Below, in pieces: positions 55,706-64,000 of a DNA stretch of 64,000 nt. The DNA is taken from NCBI RefSeq assembly GCF_902150065.1, contig NC_043990.1, positions 17,583,699 to 17,647,698 on the forward strand. Reading direction: 5' to 3'. Position 1 is the first letter of the stretch; each line of letters begins with the position of its first letter. Under the pieces are notes generated by a model, which had not been told where the DNA came from, made no database searches, and saw only the letters and a program-made list of their open reading frames with translations. Source of the stretch: Myripristis murdjan. Lineage: Eukaryota; Chordata; Actinopteri; Holocentriformes; Holocentridae. Both the position numbers and the translations under genes were made by a program.

Positions 55706-58700
55706 ATGGCCAAGCGACCGGGGACTGACGACGGGATGCTGATTTCGCCCACCATTCAGCGGGACTTCGCCGTCGATTTGAACGCCGGGGACGTCAACAT
55801 GGATTGTAGCGATGGAGTCGAGGAGCTTTCCCTGGAAGAAATTCTCACCTTGTACAGCCAGCCGATTAACGAGGAGCAGGCATGGGCCGTGTGCTATCAG
55901 TGCTGCCGGACTTTAGCTCGGAAACACCGGAGGAGAAACTCCAAGGCAGCCGGTGCTTCAGCTATCGACCATCCGAGAAGGATTGAAGGACCCGGGGATG
56001 TCAGGATCCGGAGAGACGGGACGGTTGAATTGCACTACCAAGACAGCACAGGTAACCAACCAAACCAAGCTAAACCACACCAAGTAATTCACTCTGTAAA
56101 ATTTTGTGCGGCCTTTCCGAGTAGCTGCGCAAGACTGTGTCCTTACTCCCTGCCAGCATGATGCATTTTCCTTCACGTCAGTCACAGGCCAGGCGAGCGG
56201 AGCATCCCAGCACAGAGGCCATATTGTGGCTCCGTCTGCCTCCAGCCATGTGGTGAATGTGTTTACAGACGCGGTGATGCAGTCAGGCTATTAATTATTC
56301 CTCACATTATTAGCAACCGCAGCACTGCTGTAAATTAAAACGACCAGACGAGCCGTTTCATCCATTTTTAATAAGTAGCTAGCTAGCACTTATTAGGCTA
56401 CAATATATTCATATTCAACACATGTAAATGACTAGCAGTGAGTTATTCAAATGGCCCGTTAAAGGAGGGCTGGTTGAGGGCGGCTGCTGGGTGTCTGTGT
56501 GAAGTGGCCTATCTCACAGCGGTCAGTTAGCTAGTGTAAACAATGAACCATGTGATTCATTCAAACTGCAGGGCACCTTGTTCGTTCCAGAAAACATATA
56601 AAATTAGTCAAACATCAAAGACAGCGGCTAAAAATCTCGATGCAGAGAGTTTCACCTATTAAATGAGACATTGGTAGCGTTTTATGTGAAAAGGCATTGC
56701 TTTTGAAGTGTGCTTGGTGGGCGAAGGGGCCAGGCTACACTGAGGCTGGTTGATAAACACACTGGAATGCAAAGATTTACATAAACAGGCGAATGATTAT
56801 TACAATAAACATTCATTCAGCATCATTATGCATGGCCTTTATTGCTCCAGTAAATGAACCACAGCAGTGATTCTCATGTTCAGTGCTGCAGACCCCTGTT
56901 GCTTTCCACTCAGCCATCTAATCAGGTTCTGATTTACACCTGTGATGCCAGGTGAAACCGATTAACTCAACTGATTAACCGGTGGGAGAGCTACCCAGCA
57001 GCAGCTGAGGGCTCTACTGCATGATGGAAGTTGAACATTATTAAAACTCCCTTTCACCCATGTGATATTGAGACAGACTTAATGTGTCAAGGCTATATAT
57101 CCTGCCACTTTGGATTGCCTGACATAAATCTGGCGTACCGTTAATATCTGAATGATAGAGGGTTGTACAGGAAGAGGAGGAAAGAGCGTCTTTATAGCCT
57201 GAGGTGCTGTCGATTTTATAGCTCTGCTGGGAACTTATTAGCGATCTTCCCTTTCCTTTTCTCCTCGCCTTATTGCTCCTTCCCTCCTCTACTCCTGAAC
57301 CAATCCCTCGGTTCAGTCCTCCATCTCAGTATGTTTGTTGTGTCTTGGAGAGAGGGGAAAAAATGGTACAGATGATAAACAGCATCAGTCTGCGCTGCCA
57401 CACAGCATTTTTGCTCCACCAAAAATAGAACTAACGTGGTGATTACATGCACAGAATTCAGAGGCTTGACTGCAGATGAGTTTGGAGATTAGGACACTCC
57501 CTTGCTGCTCCTCTGGCCTGTGGCCGAGGTATTTTGGGACGGCTCGGCCCCGTCCTGATTCTCATTAGGCCTGGAGATGAGAAAGACATGAGACCTATTA
57601 AGAAGATAGCCGCCCATCCACAAATCTCAGTGGCTCAGAGGCTAGTTCAAGAGGTTACCCTGCAGGAAAATCAAAGCTTATGCAACCCAGCTGGTGCGTC
57701 AGTGCCAAGGTGATGTGGTTTGACATCCAGAGGCTGGCCAGCATGAAACCCATGACTTAGCCCTATGACCTGTCTGCCCAATGTCACTCCTCCACTGTGA
57801 TCCCTCGTCTAGAGCTTCTGTCTAGAATCATGCATACTGCTTCAATGACAAGTTCAGTCACAGCAAATGAGGGATTATGCACTTTTGCGATATAGAGCTA
57901 AGTGAATTGGACTAATAAGAGGCACAGAATCTGAGCCAAGTGTTATTTTGAGCTTCGCTGATGCAACATGCACACGGCTCCTACTGCACTCAGATCAATT
58001 CACATGGAGGAAGGGGAAAAATATGTTCACTCCCACTCCACAGCGCCTTTCCAAGGGCCAGGCCTTTGCTGCATTGAGATAAGATATTTGTTTACCCATT
58101 AAAGATTCACAATGTCTTACACCTAGGGTATAGATGATTTTTTTTAGATTATGTGCATGCTGCATTTTTTACATTTCATATGCGTCTCAGTAAGGATGTA
58201 GGTCAATTTGAAACACTCCCCGCTAGAAAACGGAGGCCAGTGTTGGGTTAAAGATTAAATGTTTCAAAATCTAATAAGGTGAGAAATGTTACCCCACTCA
58301 GCTGTGTTCCACTCTCTCTAAAATCCTTTTACCAGGACAGAGTGGACATTTTCCATGAACAGGATAGTCAAGGGTGACCCTGTGTGTGGCTCCAAATATG
58401 CCCACTGTGATTAACTGTAGGAGAATCGAAGGCCTTGGCCAAAGCACCTCTCTTTGGCTGGGGCTAACAGAGGGCCCAGTGTTCCCAAGAGGAGCGTTGG
58501 AAGATTGGTGTTTATTTTTTTTTCTTCTGCTACCATCAAGTCAGAACAACCTGCACAGAGCTGACCATGAATTTTTTTTTCCAGTGGTGGTATCCCTAAG
58601 CTCTGAGTGGAAATATTTAGTTGTCACTGATAGTATTTGATATAACAGATGTGGAAGTAAACTGTCAAATCAGAGAACTTTTAATTTCCTGTTCAATTGA

Positions 58701-59806
58701 TAGCAGTGGTACTGACATGACAATAATATTAGCCTCTCATGAGTTGGCACATCCGGCCAAAGTGTCTCATTTGTCTAAGATGACCTCGTTTTATATTCTG
58801 GACTGGCGTCAAAGTCTGCCGGTCCTTCGCTCTGCCTGTACTTTCACCCCTGACATTAGCCTGCTGTTATCTTGAGCAAGGGAAGAAATCCACTTATGAA
58901 ATCATAATATTTCTATCTTCACCATATCATAACTTAATATGTACACAGGCACCATCGTCTAGATGCAATCATATGCCAGTCACTATCTGATAGAGCCTGT
59001 TCATTGAAATGATTAAAAATAATTTTCAGTCTTTTATTGTCCAATAGAAGAAAGGGGAAGTATAGTTTTTCCGTCTAGATTGAGAGTCTTATAATTGGTT
59101 ATATTTGTAGGGCAGATTTATTTTCTGTGCTGAAAATCAATGGGGCACAGTCAGCCTCCAATTTTTGAAGAGATCAAGGTCAAGATATTGGTTTCTTTAT
59201 TTTGACCTTCCATTTATAGAGGCTTTTCCATGGAAACAGAGAGGGAGAGATAGTTGGATTGTGTTTTCTGACAGTAAGAATGAACAGTCCAATTATCACA
59301 GCTGGCCCCCAGTGGCAGGTTTTGACACCTCAGTTCGCCTCAGGCAGTTTTAGGCAGTGGAAGACATATTCATTTATTCACAGGGCATGCCGGCCTCTCA
59401 AACCATGCACCGTCTCAAATGATGTCAGCTAATCCCTTTTCACTTTGTCCTTCTCAGATCGCATTTGATCACCTGCAGCCTCCCCTCACCCCCGCCTCCC
59501 TCTTTAGACATGAAGTTTAATTATTCATACTCGCCAGCACTGTATGGGGTTACCCAGAGGGTTCGTGGAGGGGTGTGTGTGTGTGTGTTTTCTCTTTATA
59601 ATCTATTCATGTGATGCTGTGCTGTGTAGCTGTACCTGCTCATAAATGGTTCACAGGGAATATCTGCCCAGATTGTTTCTTACAAATAGTAAATGCATGA
59701 TAATTACTTGACATCGAACATAATCATGAATGTCAAAGTATGAATAACACTCCTCTCTTGTTTTGTCATTGCAGATAAATATAGATCGGCCCACACTTCA
59801 TTAGAG
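55706..59806 (+). CDS. spire1: spire1, actin nucleation factor, first two coding exons
   Basis: Exon 1 is 55706-56051 and exon 2 is 59775-59806 (32 nt), joined in frame to give 126 codons; the rest of the gene lies beyond the window. Exon 1 opens [20 protein letters not shown] and carries the start of the KIND domain, [20 protein letters not shown] followed by [18 protein letters not shown], a signature of Spire proteins and closer to SPIRE1 than SPIRE2. Spire nucleates actin filaments through tandem WH2 domains and uses KIND to recruit formins for vesicle transport and cytokinesis. Exon 2 encodes [11 protein letters not shown] and ends at a GTGAGT donor. Intron 1 (56052-59774) shows no gene; its acceptor is TCATTGCAG. 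The ATG at 55706 is the first ATG in this frame after the upstream stop region. Confidence 0.88.
56052..59774 (+). other. spire1 intron 1
   Basis: The first few hundred bases remain moderately CpG-containing; the rest is unique-looking sequence with a short (GT)n at about 59574-59588. No exon or repeat family recognised. Confidence 0.5.
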
Positions 59807-62800
59807 GTGAGTTGTACGTCACCAGCGCCTCTCTGTCTCCTCACTCATTTCAGGTTCACCGTTTCACTAAGTGAGTTGTGTGGCAGTGGTAGAACGGGTT
59901 TTATATTTAGCCATGACCCAGCCGCTTTGATCCTCGTGGGAGAGAACTGATATCATGTCTGTGGTTTTTTAACCTGAACGTATTGGGTAATTTATCTGAG
60001 CTTTCTCCTCTGGAGCTGATAGGAGTGTTTGTTACAGTTAAAATTAACCATGCTTTTTATACAGCCCAGGGAAAACCATTTCTGAATCTATTTCGACTGT
60101 ATTGCCCACTGCTGACTCAGGGCTGAACAATGGGGTGAAGAAACCATATTGCAGTTATTTTGACAGACACTGGGATGGTGATATGATTCACAACTTTAAT
60201 GGGACTGCTCATTTTTGCACAAGTGTCAATAAAAACTGCAATTACAGCATAATTTTCACCATTAAAGCAAATTAAAATTATGTAATTTTTGGTGGAATCT
60301 ATAAAGGACATTTTTATTTTTTCTGTTCCCCCTGGAGAATATATATTGCAGTGCCCATAATACTTTGAGTAATTGTTCAGTCATAATACTGACACCGTTA
60401 GCATTATCATTTTCACCATAAATAGGCTAGTGCGACAACTCTATTGCAGCATTGTTGTCGCTGGCCTTGTCAAAAGTCTTATGTTTACAGTATTGTTCAG
60501 TTTCACTGAGTAAGAAGACTTTAACGTAGCATGGCCTGCTTATCAGTGCAGATGAGAAATGGTGATTTCCTGTGCAGGCAGCTCATCTGTTCAAATCTTT
60601 CCTTGAAATTGGTGGAAATGCACCAATTCTGAATGTGCCACATCAGTAGAGCTTGAATCTGCATGTAAATATGGCAGCGCTCAGCAGGCACAGATGGAGG
60701 CAGGGGACGTGTTTGCATGGATTTGGCTTCACTGGTGTGCACACACGACACAAAGGGTACACAGACACTTGCATCTTAGCAGCAATAAGGAGCGTGCTCA
60801 CAGCATTCAGCACCTTCTCAGAAAATCACCTCATAAAAGGAAAACATAAAAGGAAGTTTCAGCAGAATATTCACACGCAAGTACACATGACACCCTCTAA
60901 ACTGCTTTGTCTCACAGACTAAGCCCTAACTTGCCGTGTATTAAACATGAGTCAGTAGGAGTGTGTTCTGTACAATTTGCTGTGTACTTATTGTTCTGCA
61001 CCTATTGTGTGTGCTCCACTCCCATGAACAGCAAGCAACAAAGAGCTCATCTCTGTTCTTCTTGTTCTTATTATTCATGAGTGACTGTCTGTCTTTTTAT
61101 GCACTCAAACACATTTGCATGTAGCTGACAGTCCTGACGATATTAAGGGCACCACGTGAAATGGACATGTGTCCAGTCACAGTGTTTGTTTGGCCTAGCA
61201 AGGTACTTGTACTGTCAGGAGCAGTTTCTATGAAGGGTTCATTATGTGTACACAGACTAATTACACAGAGTGCTCTGTCAACTCTTAACAGTGTGGTGGT
61301 GTTTACGCCGATCATCCCTCCTTCTGTTAGTCTTGTAATTCATGTGATCACTGGTATGTTCGTGTGTTTTGCATGACTGAAGTGGAATTTAAAATTCCTC
61401 TACCTCAGCTGACAGGCAGTCATAGCCAAATATCCAAGACGGATGCAATCCCATGACCTGTCTGTGGTCAGGCAGCCTGATAACTGCAGTCACTGAGAAG
61501 CCCATCAGTGAAAACAGTAAGGTTGGATCGTTGCCTCCTCAAACAATAACGCTTCCATCCACTTTTGCTAGGTTTCATTTAACTCAAACGATCTATACTA
61601 GCCAATATTGGATTGCTCCTTGCTTAATTAGATTAATGTGCTTCTCCTTTGTGGGCAGTTTACCGTCTCCCAAATAGTTATTGCTCTTTGTGGGTACATA
61701 CTGTCAAGAGAGAGGAAATGGAGGGGGGTTATGCATAGCATGACCACCCCATACAGAACCTACACTCACAGGATTTGTGTGTGGTAGCCACAAATTTATG
61801 GAGCTATGAAAACAACCCCATGTATTTTTGAAGTTAATTTATTTTTTTAATGATAATTACCAATCACTTCTTTGTGCTGTTTGTGTCTTTGTGTTACCGC
61901 CAATTGCTTGTTTCTTTTAAATAATTGATGTTTATCCTATTTGGGTTGTTATTTCTCAAGTGTCACTTGGTGTGTTCAGGCAACAAAATGAATTGCCTCT
62001 TTTACGAAATTAAAGTTGCATAATTTAATCGTAAATTCAGAGGCGGCTTTTAATTCAGCATAAACTGGAATTATAAATTCCACTTTTGGCTTCCCTAAGG
62101 TCCAATTGAATTCAAATCATCTGAACAGATTAATTCAGCACACACACACAGTCCCTCATCACACTTACAACCAGAACCCGTTCTAATTGATTATGTGCAG
62201 CAATCCATCTCACACATGGTCACACTTTGGCCATTGCCCTGTAGGTCCTTGATTTTTGGCTGCGCGTCTGCCCCCATGTCTCGATCCCTGGTGTGAGTGA
62301 GTCAGCCAGCCAGCCTGCCTGCTAGTATCCCCCCCTCTCCTTGCATCCTCTGTTTCTACACTTGAGCCTTTTGCAGCTAATCACCAGCTTGTGAAGAGCT
62401 GACCCACTTTCTCTATCTGACGCCCAGCTCAGTGAAACCCCCCTGTGTTAACCAGCAATAGGAAAAATCTGAATAATGGCAAAGCGAGTAATGATCTGTG
62501 TCATTCACATCAAGGCTGGTTATGATTCAGGCTGATGCCATTCCATCTTGGTAGTGGATATTTCCTGCAAGAGAATTGACTGATTCTGTGTGAGACCTGC
62601 ACCTCCGGCTGTGGGAGGGGAACCGACATACAGGCTTAACCTAGTTAGTTTCCAGTCGAGGATTAAGGTGAGATTAGTTGTAGTATCCTATTACAGGTTT
62701 TCAAGGTCTGGTCATGTCCCTGTGGCTCAATTTTGGGCCAAAGCAATTATTTTGCACGTGTCATACAGTATGTCAAGATCTGGACCTGAATTCCAGTGGT

Positions 62801-64000
62801 GTGGGCTTCACACTTGACTAATGGTGTCGGTGATGAACCTACATGCCTGCTAATAGGTCTATTTTTACTGTTATCCAAATGGATAAATTACATCCTCAAA
62901 AAAAGTGGAGAGACTGAACTTAAAATATTTCAACATTTTTACATGGTCAGCGTAAGCATGGAGCATCAAAACACAGCTTCCTCCTGATCAGACTGTACTG
63001 AAAATGACAGTCCCTCAGGCTACCTCACTTACAAACCACTCCAGCTCCTCCCAACTGAGCCACTGGTTTGGTGTTGGTGTTTAGCTAATCGGCTCAAAAT
63101 GGTACAGTTGTGTACAGCTAGTGCGTTTTTCTAAAGAGGTATTCTTGCATATAGCAGTGTACAGTGGTGGCTCCCATGCTGCAGCTGGTGGAACAGAAGC
63201 GGCATGTGTCTGCATGTGAGGCTGCTGTGTTTGTGTGCGTTTGCGTGTGCATGTGTAGGCGTGGTGTCTCCCTCCACCATACCCGAGGCCCTGCAGGCTG
63301 TTGGCTCTGTGTCTACAAAGACTGGTTCTCACTCTTTTGATGTCAGACTGCACATCCTGAGAGGGAGAGAGGGAGAGAGAGAGGGAGACGGACAGGGAGA
63401 GGGCTTTTCATTCATGGCCCTCAGGAGTTTAACCATGATTTTGTTTTGTGGAATTAAAGGATTTGTGCATCAGTTAATTTGTTTTTAGGCCAGTTGTCCA
63501 TATAGTCATTTGTGGGGTGGCCCTCTGAGTTCAGTCACAGTCCACATGAGTAATTTATCCCATTTCCAGCAAAGCCAGCCAGGGCTTGTTCATCACTCAT
63601 ATTTGCCCCTCATTTTGCTGCCGGGATGAGTGTTAAGCCGGGAAATGGTGCCATATTAAAAACAGCACCATCAAACTTGTCTATGGCACATGTGTTTAGG
63701 CCTGCAATGGAAATTGGGCTATTGAGTGCCACTCATTTTACCCCTTGCATGCCTGACCTGTATCAGTGCCCTTGTCATGCTACATCCTGCCTTTATTCTA
63801 ATCAATCAATGATTTTGTGTAATGGACAACTTAAAAGCACCCGTGTCTGACAATTTGGTCAGTTCATAAGTCCATGCTGACCACCACCGGAGAAATCTGA
63901 TTCTCTTTCTTCTTGATTGTTGCAGTCACATTTTTAAAGCCATCAGATCTTTTGCCAGAGGCCTTTTATCAGTAGCTAGCTTACAGGCTCAGACAAAATC
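59807..64000 (+). other. spire1 intron 2, partial
   Basis: Apart from one probable old repeat (60115-60320) and GAGAGG simple sequence near 63360-63390, no gene or RNA is visible. Homeodomain-type TAATT words cluster near 61980-62200. Confidence 0.5.
60115..60320. mobile_element. Possible old hAT-type repeat
   Basis: CAGGGCTGAACAATGGGGTG, then ATATTGCAGTTATTTTGACA, then TGATATGATTCACAACTTTA resembles the start of a fish repeat built from GATATTGCGATT-type words. Strongly diverged, right end unclear. Confidence 0.4.

Noticed and set aside
57640-57730. tRNA-like GTGGCTCAGAGGCTAG word in spire1 intron 1
   Set aside because: No B-box at suitable distance and no foldable cloverleaf.

Overview
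This window looks like nuclear DNA from a ray-finned fish, probably a spiny-rayed (percomorph-type) teleost. Intron-rich vertebrate genes sit a few kilobases apart, CA/GT microsatellites crowd the introns, and several degraded dispersed repeats match families I know from many teleost genomes. I see no bacterial, organellar or viral gene content, no CRISPR array and no intact mobile element.

Layout: (1) 1-8.96 kb, the 3' half of ankib1 (+), a RING-between-RING ubiquitin ligase, with a long 3' UTR. (2) 9.30-13.64 kb, complete snrpd1 (+), the spliceosomal Sm-D1 protein; a broken hAT transposase fragment lies in intron 2. (3) 15.02-17.49 kb, complete ggct (+), gamma-glutamylcyclotransferase, meeting (4) adnp2 (-), 18.17-26.3 kb, a zinc-finger/homeobox protein, tail to tail. 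(5) 26.3-29.9 kb, mostly gene-free, with an orphan promoter-like cluster, one unassigned coding-like segment and a second hAT-type fossil. (6) about 29.9-37.6 kb, complete azin1 (-), antizyme inhibitor, including a spliced upstream reading frame in its leader. (7) 41.4-50.9 kb, complete atp6v1c1 (+), V-ATPase subunit C, divergent from azin1 across about 3.8 kb. (8) 51.4-55.0 kb, baalc (+), a small lipidated signalling protein. (9) 55.7 kb to the right edge, the first two coding exons of spire1 (+), an actin nucleator, with a small inverted-repeat transposon just upstream of its start codon.

The genes are not an operon or pathway. The azin1-atp6v1c1-baalc order matches human 8q22.3, while snrpd1, adnp2 and spire1 have human counterparts on chromosome 18 and ankib1 and ggct on chromosome 7. 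The block is therefore a mosaic of ancestral vertebrate linkage groups.

The most interesting signals are: the azin1 leader frame, which lacks an AUG, probably starts at AUU and ends in a Pro-Pro-Trp motif (a known type of polyamine sensor); azin1 residues at the antizyme-inhibitor editing site and at the ornithine decarboxylase catalytic cysteine; introns with AC repeats at the donor and GT repeats at the acceptor, clearest in ggct intron 2, where a tRNA-like sequence sits in the predicted loop; and a foldback element in ankib1. I found no clearly new multi-gene system. Exon borders were read by eye from splice signals, reading frame and remembered protein families; no alignment was run. Paralogue letters (a/b) are not assigned.
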